Positions 22,713 through 30,110 of a stretch of 48,173 nt of DNA are shown piece after piece. The notes beneath the pieces are model-generated. The model was not told the DNA's origin and made no database searches. It saw only the letters and a list, made by a program, of their open reading frames with translations. This DNA is from a virus. Position numbers and translations under genes: made by a program. The stretch spans positions 1-48,173 of the IMG/VR virus record IMGVR_UViG_3300048838_000916; one strand, given 5' to 3'. Positions within the stretch are counted from its first letter, which is position 1, and every line of letters starts with the position of its first letter.

Positions 22713-23547
22713 AGCCCGTCCAGAACGTACTGGAATCATGCTCGCCCACCCAGCATCGGAGCGCAGGGTAGCACAGCTAGGCGAAAGATACTTCCTCCAG
22801 CCAAAGCTCAACGGCGAACGCTGCTGGGTAGAGTGGTTCAACCGAGAAACCCCAATGCTGATCTCAAGCTACGGTAACGAGTTCACTCTCCCACACATAA
22901 CCGCAGCTCTTATCCAGCAAAACCTTCAAGGCATCCGCCTTGATGGAGAACTCTACATCCACGGAGAGCCATTTGAAACTATCCACTCAATTGCTTCGGC
23001 ATCTCGAAAAGAGCTTCATAGCAGAACTGAAGAAATGCAGTTCCATATTTTCGACTTTAAAATGCCGCGCCCGCAGTACGAACGACTCGTCTACCTTTTC
23101 AACAGAACTTTTCGACCACCTCTCCACTTTGTCGATACCAGATTACTGGTCAGCGGAGATTGGCGCGAACCCTTACAGGAGTACATCGACAATGGATACG
23201 AAGGAATCATTCTCCGAGGCTACGCCGCAGAATACACTGAAAAGCGCACCCCCTTCCTCCTCAAATACAAACCCACCGAGGAAGATCACTATCGCATACT
23301 CGACGTCGTCGAAGGAGAGGGGTGGTGTCAAGGAATGCTTGGCGCTTTTATCGTCACTGGAGAAGACAATACTCCATTCAGAGTGGGCAGTGGAAAGCTT
23401 CTCACTAAAGCTCGAAGAAAATCTCTCTGGGAAATTCGTCATACGCTTACCGGAAAAATCCTCAGAGTAAAACACGAAGCCCTCACAACAGTGAATGGAA
23501 TCCCAAAATGTGCTGTTGCCCTCGACGTTATTGGAGTAAATCTTTAA
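22702..23547 (+). CDS. ATP-dependent DNA ligase, 281 aa
   Basis: Seals nicks using ATP. Nucleotidyltransferase motifs are visible in order: motif I QPKLNGER with the adenylated lysine at K35, motif III LDGELY (80-85), motif IV EGIILR (167-172), motif V LLKYK (186-190), then a C-terminal OB-fold-like part. The compact size fits minimal phage ligases. ATG 22702 follows GGAGACG within the end of the previous gene. Likely acts in replication and recombination together with the polymerase. Confidence 0.9.
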   Translation: MSTKARPERTGIMLAHPASERRVAQLGERYFLQPKLNGERCWVEWFNRETPMLISSYGNEFTLPHITAALIQQNLQGIRLDGELYIHGEPFETIHSIASASRKELHSRTEEMQFHIFDFKMPRPQYERLVYLFNRTFRPPLHFVDTRLLVSGDWREPLQEYIDNGYEGIILRGYAAEYTEKRTPFLLKYKPTEEDHYRILDVVEGEGWCQGMLGAFIVTGEDNTPFRVGSGKLLTKARRKSLWEIRHTLTGKILRVKHEALTTVNGIPKCAVALDVIGVNL

Positions 23548-23550
23548 AGG

Positions 23551-23575
23551 AGAAAGGTCACTTATTGACCATTCT
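23551..23575. repeat. 25-bp palindrome, copy 9
   Basis: Left arm AGAAAGGTCA, centre CTTAT, right arm TGACCATTCT. It lies 34 bp upstream of the -35 box of the promoter at 23609, making it a plausible operator for the ribbon-helix-helix gene. Confidence 0.85.
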
Positions 23576-23608
23576 TGAAAATAAAAGTGAAAAACTTTTA
23601 AAAAAGTG

Positions 23609-23636
23609 TTGACAGATGATTAGAACCGTGTATGGT
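23609..23636 (+). promoter_or_regulatory. Sigma-70-type promoter before the RHH gene
   Basis: TTGACA (23609-23614), 16-base spacer, TATGGT (23631-23636). One of the best promoter matches in the window, starting an internal early transcript after palindrome copy 9. Confidence 0.6.
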
Positions 23637-23695
23637 TTATTTACGTTGTTCATTGGAACATGCACCATTCAAAGTGGGAGGGAGGCAGGTATGTA

Positions 23696-23893
23696 ATGAA
23701 GCGACTTTATTGCCGAGTGAGCGATGACGAATACACTGACTTTAAAGTCGCCATTGCTCAGAGCGGCCTCACCGTCGAAGCGGCTATCCGTAAAGGATTA
23801 AACATCTTACTTTTTAACCCTAAAACCCTGGAGAAAGATCATGTCCGAAGTAGTAGAAGTGAAGAAGACCAAGAAGCTGGCCAAGGAAATTGA
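23696..23893 (+). CDS. Ribbon-helix-helix-like DNA-binding protein, 65 aa
   Basis: ATG 23696 is preceded by GGGAGG. The product starts MKRLYCRVSDDEYTDFKVAI, a short strand followed by a helix, then GLTVEAAIRKGLNILL, a second helix: the Arc/MetJ/CopG layout. RHH proteins bind palindromic or tandem sites as dimers. With its own promoter and a palindrome copy just upstream, it is the best visible candidate for the factor that reads the 14 palindromes, but this is inference. The C-terminus overlaps the next gene. Confidence 0.6.
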   Translation: MKRLYCRVSDDEYTDFKVAIAQSGLTVEAAIRKGLNILLFNPKTLEKDHVRSSRSEEDQEAGQGN

Positions 23894-24218
23894 AGGTTCC
23901 GTAGTCCGCATTTCTGTTGATGGCGGCGCTCCCATGGAGTTTGACTTCGCCTCCCTGCCCAAAGAAATTCGCGTGAAGTTTGGTCCCTTCGGTCTGGGAC
24001 ACAAGCTGGGTGACAGTGCTGCTGGTAAAAGCGGAGCCGAAGCTGAAGAGTCCATCAACAAAGTCTGGGAAGGTCTCATGAGTGGCGACTGGACAACCCG
24101 CGCCCCGGCAGCTCCCAAGCTCACCAAGAAGAACATCGCGGAAGGCCTCGGCAATCTCAGCGGCGACGAAGCAGAAGCTGCTCGCGCCCTCCTCGCCAAG
24201 CTTGGTATCAACATTTAA
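23841..24218 (+). CDS. Hypothetical protein, 125 aa
   Basis: ATG 23841 follows CTGGAG, inside the end of the RHH gene. A soluble, lysine- and alanine-rich protein (for example KKTKKLAKEIEGSVV at the start and GLGNLSGDEAEAARALLAK at the end), with strongly biased, GC-rich codon use, which suggests high expression. No domain known to me. A terminator-like hairpin follows. Confidence 0.7.
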   Translation: MSEVVEVKKTKKLAKEIEGSVVRISVDGGAPMEFDFASLPKEIRVKFGPFGLGHKLGDSAAGKSGAEAEESINKVWEGLMSGDWTTRAPAAPKLTKKNIAEGLGNLSGDEAEAARALLAKLGINI

Positions 24219-24227
24219 CTGTACTTT

Positions 24228-24258
24228 AGGGGCTGTCGAAATACCACTTCAGCCCCTT
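24228..24258 (+). terminator. Terminator-like hairpin after the 125-aa gene
   Basis: AGGGGCTG (24228-24235) pairs with CAGCCCCT (24250-24257) around a 14-base loop; only a short T pair follows. Likely end or processing point of the RHH transcript. Confidence 0.5.
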
Positions 24259-24393
24259 AAAGTCTAACCTTTACAATCTCTAACTTTTGTTTTAGTTTAA
24301 TCCTTTAACCGCCCAGCACCAGCATAAAGCTGACGAAGTTGCACCAACGTGATGTGATTTCCTGGGTTAACCATAACGAGAGAGAGAAATAAA

Positions 24394-24585
24394 ATGAAAC
24401 ATCTCATCCTTACTATTTCCTACCAGCATTTTGCGATCCCGTACACAGAGGAAATAGCAAAAGCCCTCCCAACAATTCTTTCAGTATCAAAAGTCTCGCA
24501 CAAGACTGGTGATATTTACACCAAAGACAACGTTCGTCCTGAGCTTTCCATCTCCATTGCTGAGGTCGAGAATGGAAACAACTAA
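24394..24585 (+). CDS. Hypothetical protein, 63 aa
   Basis: ATG 24394 follows GAGAGAGA. Product begins MKHLILTISYQHFAIPYTEE; alpha/beta type, no membrane segment. It overlaps the start of the nuclease gene. No family recognised. Confidence 0.6.
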   Translation: MKHLILTISYQHFAIPYTEEIAKALPTILSVSKVSHKTGDIYTKDNVRPELSISIAEVENGNN

Positions 24586-25489
24586 CTCCAAAATCCACAT
24601 CGACCACTCCCGTCGCAGTTGCGCCAGTTCTTGCCTCCGCAAGTTCTACTGGCAATACATCCGTAACCTCGCTCCTGCCCAGGGTTCTAATGCCCTCCGC
24701 TACGGAAGCACTTGGCACGGATTCCTCGATGGCTTTTACACTGAGGTAATGGAGAGTGGTTGGTCCAACCCGCACTCTGCATTTGAAGCAGCCTTCAAGG
24801 AAGGAAAGGAAACCTGGGAAAAGGAATCCTCCATCCAGGAATTCTACTCCGACGACTACCGCACCTTCGACAACTGCACAAAGGCGTTCCTTGAGTACAA
24901 CAACTATTACCAAGCTGACAGAGAAATGCTGAAGGTTCTTGCAGTCGAAAAGGCCTTCTCTATTGAGTTCCCAAACTTCATCTTTGACGGCAAGCTCGAT
25001 CTTCAGATAGAATTAAACGGTGTCAACTGGCTGATGGAGCACAAGACCACTGGTCAGTATCTCACCACCCAGATAGAACGCATGAACCGAGCAGCCCAGA
25101 CCATCGGCTACTGGAACGCTTGCCGAATCCTCGGCTTCGACATGGAAGGAATCCTCATTAACTTCCACCAGCTTACTTCTCGAAAGCTGAAAAGCGGCGA
25201 GTGGGGCAGTACCACAATGACCTTCCAGCGTACTCCTCAACTCTACACAGCACAGAACGTAAAGGACTGGGAAGAGCACTTCACCTCAGTAGTGCGTCAA
25301 ATCGAAGATTGCCTTGAAACTGAAAAGTGGCCCAAGAACTACGACTCATGCTACCAGTACGGACGCTGCGGTTTCCTCGGACTCTGCGACCAGTACCGAG
25401 ACTATGGTGATGAAAACCTTTCAGGCTACATCGAAAAGAAGTGGGATGTAAAGAAGACTGTAAAAGAGGTGATCTATGCCAAGTTGTAA
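24572..25489 (+). CDS. RecB-like PD-(D/E)XK nuclease with predicted Fe-S cluster, 305 aa
   Basis: Start chosen at ATG 24572 with GAGGTCGAGA upstream. Core nuclease residues: D143 (FDGKLDLQ) and E156-x-K158 (LMEHKTT), the D...ExK signature. Cys21 near the N-terminus and Cys260, Cys266, Cys272 at the C-terminus (CYQYGRCGFLGLC) match the four ligands of the 4Fe-4S cluster in AddB/Cas4-type nucleases. It is followed at once by a Sak4-like ATPase, so it probably resects DNA ends to make single strands for annealing. Confidence 0.85.
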   Translation: METTNSKIHIDHSRRSCASSCLRKFYWQYIRNLAPAQGSNALRYGSTWHGFLDGFYTEVMESGWSNPHSAFEAAFKEGKETWEKESSIQEFYSDDYRTFDNCTKAFLEYNNYYQADREMLKVLAVEKAFSIEFPNFIFDGKLDLQIELNGVNWLMEHKTTGQYLTTQIERMNRAAQTIGYWNACRILGFDMEGILINFHQLTSRKLKSGEWGSTTMTFQRTPQLYTAQNVKDWEEHFTSVVRQIEDCLETEKWPKNYDSCYQYGRCGFLGLCDQYRDYGDENLSGYIEKKWDVKKTVKEVIYAKL

Positions 25490-26213
25490 AGACCTTACCG
25501 CTGACACCACCTACCTCAAGTGTATGGTTGTCGGTAAAGCAGGAACAGGAAAAAGTGTATTCGCTTCCTCCTTCCCAATGCCAGCGTTCCTTTTCGACTT
25601 CGACAAAGGAGCCTTAACCTATCGCGGAAAGGATGTTGATTACGAACAGTTCCAGCTCAACTCTAAAGGCTGGGTCGAGTTCGAGAAGGTCTTCTCCCAA
25701 GTGGAAAAGGACGTCCTCGCTGGGAAGTACAAAACCGTCATCTTCGACAGCGCCTCCACCCTCACTGACCTCGCAATGGAACGAGCCATGATGCTCGACC
25801 CCAAGCGCAGTGCCACTGGCGGTCCCCTTTGGAACGTCCACTACCAGATGGTACGCAACCTCGTGGAAGGAAGAATCCACAAATTCGTAAACCTTCCGTG
25901 CAACCTCGTCCTTACTGCTCACGTTGACATCGTAACAGATGCTGAAAGCGGCGCAGTAATTGACGCACGACCCCTCCTTACAGGCCAGCTCTCCACCAAG
26001 GTCCCAGGCCTTTTCGACGAAGTGTACTTCGCCACTTCCCAGACAAAAGGCGCGGCCACTAACTTCTTCCTCCAAACTGTCCCCAAAGGCATGTTCGGAG
26101 CACGATCTCGCATCAGCGGAAAGGAACGCCACCTCCCAGACTTCGTTCCCAACGACTACAACGAGATCATTCGATTGGCAAATGCCTCGGCCCAAGCAAA
26201 CGTAAAAAGCTAG
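25476..26213 (+). CDS. Sak4-like RecA-fold single-strand annealing ATPase, 245 aa
   Basis: ATG 25476 overlaps the nuclease end behind AGAGGTG. Walker A GKAGTGKS at residues 20-27 and Walker B-like KTVIFDSAST, with the AAA_24 layout (FLFDFDKGALTYRG after Walker A, NLVLTAHVDIVTD later). AAA_24 proteins next to an exonuclease and an SSB-like protein are Sak4-type recombinases that anneal single strands. The family assignment is by motif and context; other RecA-like ATPases are possible. Confidence 0.8.
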   Translation: MPSCKDLTADTTYLKCMVVGKAGTGKSVFASSFPMPAFLFDFDKGALTYRGKDVDYEQFQLNSKGWVEFEKVFSQVEKDVLAGKYKTVIFDSASTLTDLAMERAMMLDPKRSATGGPLWNVHYQMVRNLVEGRIHKFVNLPCNLVLTAHVDIVTDAESGAVIDARPLLTGQLSTKVPGLFDEVYFATSQTKGAATNFFLQTVPKGMFGARSRISGKERHLPDFVPNDYNEIIRLANASAQANVKS

Positions 26214-26221
26214 GAGGACTT

Positions 26222-26521
26222 ATGTTTGAGCAAGAAACAGAGAAAGAAATTATTGCGAAAGGTTTAACTGCACCACGACTTTGTCCTGCTGACATTGACG
26301 CAGTGGTTGTATCAGAGTCTTTCACTATCCTTCCAAGTGGTAAGACAATGATTTGTGAACTCATTCTTCGCAATGGATTTTCAGTCACAGGTGAATCTTC
26401 GTGCGTAAGTAAAGAAAACTTTAACATCGAAATCGGGCAGAGAATTTCTCGTGAAAATGCTCGTGACAAAGTATGGATGCTTGAAGGATATTCTTTACAG
26501 GAAAAATTGTACAGAAGTTAA
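26222..26521 (+). CDS. Gp49 family protein (N4 Gp49 / Sf6 gene 66 type), 99 aa
   Basis: ATG 26222 follows TAGGAGG. The product matches the layout of the phage Gp49/Sf6-66 family: AKGLTAPRLCPADIDAVVVS, then ICELILRNGFSVTGESSCVS and ISRENARDKVWMLEGYSL. The family's role is not established as far as I know. In this genome it sits between the annealing ATPase and the SSB-like gene, so a link to recombination or replication is plausible. Confidence 0.8.
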   Translation: MFEQETEKEIIAKGLTAPRLCPADIDAVVVSESFTILPSGKTMICELILRNGFSVTGESSCVSKENFNIEIGQRISRENARDKVWMLEGYSLQEKLYRS

Positions 26522-26581
26522 TCTCAAACCCTAACCCTCTAACCCAGTAAGCACTACCACTTACCACCAAGGAGCATTACC

Positions 26582-27097
26582 ATGTCTACCTCCAAGCCCG
26601 GCGATTTCGATTACCCTGGTACCCCCGGCGAAGGCGCAGTTGCAAACATCAGCACAGACTTCAATCTCGAAGACGAGTACAAAGCTGATCCTATCGTCCC
26701 CGCTGGAACCTACTTCGCCAACGTCACGAAAGTCTGGTACGACAACGAGAAGAACACCATTTGCTGGAAGCTCGTGTTGGACGGCAACGAAGCTGTTATG
26801 TCCGACGGCGAGACCCCTGTCGACGGCGTTGCACTGACCTACAAGAACTGGCTCCCCAACCCCGGAGACGAGAGCATCCCCAACTCCTCCGGCAAGTCCA
26901 CCAAGCGTCAGACCAAGATCAACATGCTGAAGAAATTCGCCGATGACCTTCGCATCGACATGTCCACTCCTCAGATGATCCAGGACGCCCTCCTGAATCA
27001 CGAGTGGGTCGGCATCCGCTGCGTCCTCGTCGTCACCCTGCGCGAATATGAAGGCAAGATCTTCAACGACATCAAGAGCATCAAGGCCGAGGCGTAA
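26582..27097 (+). CDS. DUF669 / SSB-like protein, 171 aa
   Basis: ATG 26582 follows AAGGAG. An acidic N-terminus, then PIVPAGTYFANVTKVWYDNE and ICWKLVLDGNEAVM, with VDGVALTYKNWLPNPGDE and a C-terminal REYEGKIFNDIKSIKAEA. This resembles the DUF669 family found beside phage recombination ATPases, which may act as single-stranded-DNA-binding proteins. GC-rich, highly biased codons suggest strong expression. The assignment is by pattern and context. Confidence 0.65.
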   Translation: MSTSKPGDFDYPGTPGEGAVANISTDFNLEDEYKADPIVPAGTYFANVTKVWYDNEKNTICWKLVLDGNEAVMSDGETPVDGVALTYKNWLPNPGDESIPNSSGKSTKRQTKINMLKKFADDLRIDMSTPQMIQDALLNHEWVGIRCVLVVTLREYEGKIFNDIKSIKAEA

Positions 27098-27118
27098 ACT
27101 TTAAGTCTAATCCCAACC

Positions 27119-27143
27119 AGAAAAGTCAATAATTGACCTTTCT
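27119..27143. repeat. 25-bp palindrome, copy 10
   Basis: Left arm AGAAAAGTCA, centre ATAAT, right arm TGACCTTTCT. Followed within 8 bp by a terminator-like hairpin. Confidence 0.9.
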
Positions 27144-27150
27144 CCAACCG

Positions 27151-27188
27151 GGCCGTGGGACTAAGTGATTGGTTCCGCGGCCTTTCTT
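27151..27188 (+). terminator. Rho-independent terminator candidate
   Basis: GGCCGTGGGA (27151-27160) pairs with TTCCGCGGCC (27173-27182), with G-U wobbles, and TTTCTT follows. It would end the recombination-gene transcript before the 103-aa membrane protein gene. Confidence 0.65.
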
Positions 27189-27199
27189 AGGAGTAAAAG

Positions 27200-27511
27200 A
27201 TGGATATTGAACAGCTGAAAATGATCCTTGACGCGGCGTCTGTAGCTGGTGCTGGCGGGAAGGAACTCTTTTATGTGTTTATGGGTGTGAGTGTACTAAA
27301 GACTTTTATCACAGCTTGTGTTATACTTGTACTTATATTCTTTGCAGTGAAAATTATCGGTAGACTCATCACTGACAACAGTGAAGCAGAAAAGCTTAGA
27401 ATGGCCGCCGGTGTAAGTCATAGCTGGAGAGAGAATGAACTTGACCTTGCGTGTTATATCCTAAAGAAGTATTTCAAGGAAGAAGTTGAAAAGCAAGGAG
27501 GCGTGTGGTAA
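27200..27511 (+). CDS. Small membrane protein, 103 aa
   Basis: ATG 27200 follows TTAGGAG. One clear transmembrane helix (LKTFITACVILVLIFFAVKI, residues ~33-52) flanked by a helical N-terminus and a charged C-terminal part. The TAA overlaps the next ATG. An inner-membrane location is expected; function unknown. It precedes the pyrophosphohydrolase gene in a tight string. Confidence 0.7.
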   Translation: MDIEQLKMILDAASVAGAGGKELFYVFMGVSVLKTFITACVILVLIFFAVKIIGRLITDNSEAEKLRMAAGVSHSWRENELDLACYILKKYFKEEVEKQGGVW

Positions 27512-27858
27512 TGGCAAAAACTCTTCGAATGCGTCAAGACGAAATACATTCCAACGCCAAGGCTCATGGCTGGTGGGACGGAGTAAGTCCTGAGGATAAG
27601 TTGAAACTCATCCCAGAGAAGCTCCTTCTCATAATTGCTGAAGTCGCCGAGGCTACAGAGGAATACCGCGATGGGAGAATGGATACTTACATTGGCGCTG
27701 GTGGAAAACCTGAAGGATTTTGGGTCGAGGTGGCTGATGCTGTTATCCGTGTGCTTGATTTGGCTGGGGCTATGGATGTTGATCTCGAGCATATTATTGA
27801 GTTGAAGCATGAATACAACAAGACTAGACCTTATCGCCATGGAGGGAAAGTGATATGA
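27511..27858 (+). CDS. MazG-like NTP pyrophosphohydrolase, 115 aa
   Basis: Start chosen at ATG 27511, which overlaps the previous TAA and has AAGGAGG upstream. The all-alpha NTP-pyrophosphatase motifs are visible: E44-x-x-E47 (AEVAEATEE) and E73-x-x-D76 (WVEVADAVIR), binding magnesium. Such enzymes hydrolyse non-canonical or excess NTPs/dNTPs, or lower ppGpp in phages. The stop overlaps the next ATG. Confidence 0.75.
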   Translation: MAKTLRMRQDEIHSNAKAHGWWDGVSPEDKLKLIPEKLLLIIAEVAEATEEYRDGRMDTYIGAGGKPEGFWVEVADAVIRVLDLAGAMDVDLEHIIELKHEYNKTRPYRHGGKVI

Positions 27859-28148
27859 GTTCTGAAGCTTTTGAAAAAATGGTGGCTACTAAAGGTGACC
27901 CATTCGATATGCAGGTGGGTGGAAATCACTACAAACAGTACGCAATTCAACCTTATGAGTTCTTCTATAAGAACAACATCCCGCATCACAAAGCTGCAAT
28001 CATCCGTCGAATTCTTCGTTTCGATCATGAGACAGGAAAGGGGCTGGTTGATCTTGATAAGATAACTCACGAAGTAGAACTGATTAAAAAACTTTGGCGC
28101 GAAGAAAAGGAGGTAGAAGAAAATGCTACTCCATCAGATAAGAGTTAA
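27855..28148 (+). CDS. DUF3310 family protein, 97 aa
   Basis: ATG 27855 overlaps the previous stop behind GGAGGG. The sequence has the family pattern VGGNHYKQYAIQPYEFFYKN, then AAIIRRILRF and GLVDLDKITHEVELI. DUF3310 (SaV-like) proteins are common in phage replication regions and are sometimes reported as nucleotide kinases, which I do not see motif evidence for. It overlaps the following small gene. Confidence 0.8.
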   Translation: MSSEAFEKMVATKGDPFDMQVGGNHYKQYAIQPYEFFYKNNIPHHKAAIIRRILRFDHETGKGLVDLDKITHEVELIKKLWREEKEVEENATPSDKS

Positions 28149-28368
28149 TTACAACGATCTCACCCCGCTCGAAAAGCTGAATCACATCGCCGCTTATCGA
28201 GCGAAACGACTAAAGGAACTTGAAACCCCCGATGCTGTGAAGGTAAAGTCCAAAGTCTCCATCGGCACCGGTCCCAAAAAGGAAAAGAAGGCTTCCCTTT
28301 CTCCTGAGGAAAAAGCCCTGTTGAAGAAGCTCGGACTCTCTCTTAAAGCACTTAAAAACGTGGAGTAA
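28123..28368 (+). CDS. Hypothetical protein, 81 aa
   Basis: ATG 28123 lies within the previous gene behind GGAGGTAG. A basic, lysine-rich middle (VKVKSKVSIGTGPKKEKK) and a short helical end (LSPEEKALLKKLGLSLKALK). The C-terminal part resembles a similar short motif in the 20839 product (LSLMQKLGLTPEKVAALAK), possibly a small protein-interaction element. No named family. Confidence 0.6.
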   Translation: MLLHQIRVNYNDLTPLEKLNHIAAYRAKRLKELETPDAVKVKSKVSIGTGPKKEKKASLSPEEKALLKKLGLSLKALKNVE

Positions 28369-28373
28369 TTTAA

Positions 28374-28751
28374 ATGCCATTCGTCTATGTCCTCTCCCCT
28401 TATACCTCTCCCTCTGAAGTTGAGATGAATGTGCGGGCGCATTTTGCTGCGTGCGCGGTGGCTGAGCTGATGGAGAAGCCTCAGTTTAATGGGTATGTTT
28501 TCTTCTCTCCCATCATTCACTATCACCAAGTAGCAGTGCGCTCGAAGGGTCTTCCACGCGACGCCAGCTTTTGGTGGAACATAAACCTCACCTTCATGCG
28601 AATGGCTACCCACGCAGTTGTGCTGCAGATGCCTGGATGGAAAGAGTCAAATGGCATCCGAAAGGAGCTTCACTGGTTTACCAACAACCAAGAACTCTCC
28701 AATGCCCCGGCTGAGATCATATACTACAACACTAACTGGGAGAATTTCTAA
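28374..28751 (+). CDS. DUF1937 protein, deoxyribosyltransferase-like, 125 aa
   Basis: ATG 28374 follows GGAG. The sequence pattern FVYVLSPYT, then FFSPIIHYHQVA, LPRDASFWWNINLTFMRMA and MPGWKESNGIRKELHW is that of DUF1937, a Rossmann-like family related to nucleoside 2-deoxyribosyltransferases. A role in nucleotide metabolism is therefore likely, but the exact reaction is unknown. The TAA overlaps the next ATG. Confidence 0.75.
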   Translation: MPFVYVLSPYTSPSEVEMNVRAHFAACAVAELMEKPQFNGYVFFSPIIHYHQVAVRSKGLPRDASFWWNINLTFMRMATHAVVLQMPGWKESNGIRKELHWFTNNQELSNAPAEIIYYNTNWENF

Positions 28752-30097
28752 TGGAAACTGTACGCCCTCAGCTGGAAGTGTTTTACGTTTCCCCACTCAA
28801 GATCAAAGTCAACAAAGACCTCCCGCGCTTTCGTGAGGAAATGGGTGATGTTGATGATCTTGCTCTTTCACTGGTAGAAAAAGGTCAGCTTCAGCCAATC
28901 GTCATCAACAGGGAAATGGAATTGATTGCTGGTGGTCGCCGTTTAGCAGCTTGCCTAAAGGCACAGATAGACGTCCTCTGCATCTTCAACGACGCGGTCG
29001 ATTCACTGACCATGCGGGAGCTTGAAATTGAAGAAAACATACAGCGGAAACAATTCACCCCTGCCGAGGAATTCAAAGCCATTGCCGAGATTCATGCCCT
29101 TAAGCAACAGCGATTTGGAGGCACTATCCAAGGACGCAAGGGCGGCCACACTTTACAGGACACGGCTAATCTCCTGGGAAAATCAAAGGCAAAGGTTATC
29201 GAAGCTCTCTCCCTCGCTGACGCGGTCAACCGATTCCCTGAGCTTAAGAACTGCAAGAAAGCATCAGAAATTAAAAAGGCTGTCAAAGCAATCGAATCAG
29301 TCGCTAATCGCGCGGAAAAGTCTGCAGGATATCAAGCTGAAATTATTGCTATGCAGCAGACTGAACGGCTCCCTTATGAAGTGTACAAATGCTCAGCAGA
29401 GGAGTTCTATTCTAAGCTCGAGCCAGAAAGCGTTGACATACTACTCGCGGACCCTCCTTACGGAATCGACATTGATAAGACTGCCACTTCTGTTGGAGGA
29501 ATTACAGGCGGCACTAACTCTGCTGGATTCACTTTCGATGATAGTACCGAACGAGCTCTCGTACTCTATCGCGAGCTTGCAGAAAGAAGCATCATATTTA
29601 CAAAACCTTCTTCCCATGCTTATGTGTTCTGTGGGCCTGAACACTTCTGGGCAGTGCGAGAAATGTTCAAGTCGGTTGGCTGGCTGTGTTATCCAAAGCC
29701 CATCATCTGGATCAAGCGAGAAGTCGGACAGTGTAATGTCCCCCATGCCTGGCCAGCATCTTGCTATGAAATGCTTATGTACGCTAGACGAGTTGACTCC
29801 ACCCTCGTTAAACAAGGACAGCCTGACTGGATCGATTGTCCTCCAATCCAAGCAGGAGCTAAGCGACATCCGACAGAAAAACCAATCGCGCTCCTTAGGA
29901 ATCTTCTCCAGCGGGTTGCCCTTCCGGGCGCGGTAGTGGTTGACCCGTTCATGGGCTCTGGCTCTGCAATCGAAGCCGCTTGCATAGAACAGTGTTTCGC
30001 AAAAGGCTGCGACATCCTTGAAGAAAGCTACAATGTTACCATCGAACGTCTTGTTGAATGGAGCCGTAACCAGCAGCTCATCAACGCAATGTGTTAA
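28751..30097 (+). CDS. ParB-like domain fused to DNA methyltransferase, 448 aa
   Basis: ATG 28751 by TAATG overlap, with GGGAG upstream. Residues ~1-130 are a ParB/Srx-type domain (GGRRLAA at 61-67, EENIQRKQFTPAEEFKAIAE). Residues ~215-448 are an amino-methyltransferase: catalytic DPPYG at 234-238 (N4-C or N6-A type), SAM-binding VVDPFMGSGSAIEAA around D398, an order (IV before I) typical of the beta class. No restriction enzyme partner was seen nearby. Likely protects phage DNA from host restriction, or marks it. The ParB part may supply DNA targeting. Confidence 0.85.
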   Translation: METVRPQLEVFYVSPLKIKVNKDLPRFREEMGDVDDLALSLVEKGQLQPIVINREMELIAGGRRLAACLKAQIDVLCIFNDAVDSLTMRELEIEENIQRKQFTPAEEFKAIAEIHALKQQRFGGTIQGRKGGHTLQDTANLLGKSKAKVIEALSLADAVNRFPELKNCKKASEIKKAVKAIESVANRAEKSAGYQAEIIAMQQTERLPYEVYKCSAEEFYSKLEPESVDILLADPPYGIDIDKTATSVGGITGGTNSAGFTFDDSTERALVLYRELAERSIIFTKPSSHAYVFCGPEHFWAVREMFKSVGWLCYPKPIIWIKREVGQCNVPHAWPASCYEMLMYARRVDSTLVKQGQPDWIDCPPIQAGAKRHPTEKPIALLRNLLQRVALPGAVVVDPFMGSGSAIEAACIEQCFAKGCDILEESYNVTIERLVEWSRNQQLINAMC

Positions 30098-30110
30098 GTA
30101 GGAGTCCATC

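Noticed and set aside
29022-29936. 304-codon reading inside the methyltransferase gene
   Set aside because: Overlapping frame of a gene with clear ParB and DPPY motifs; no domain or ribosome site.
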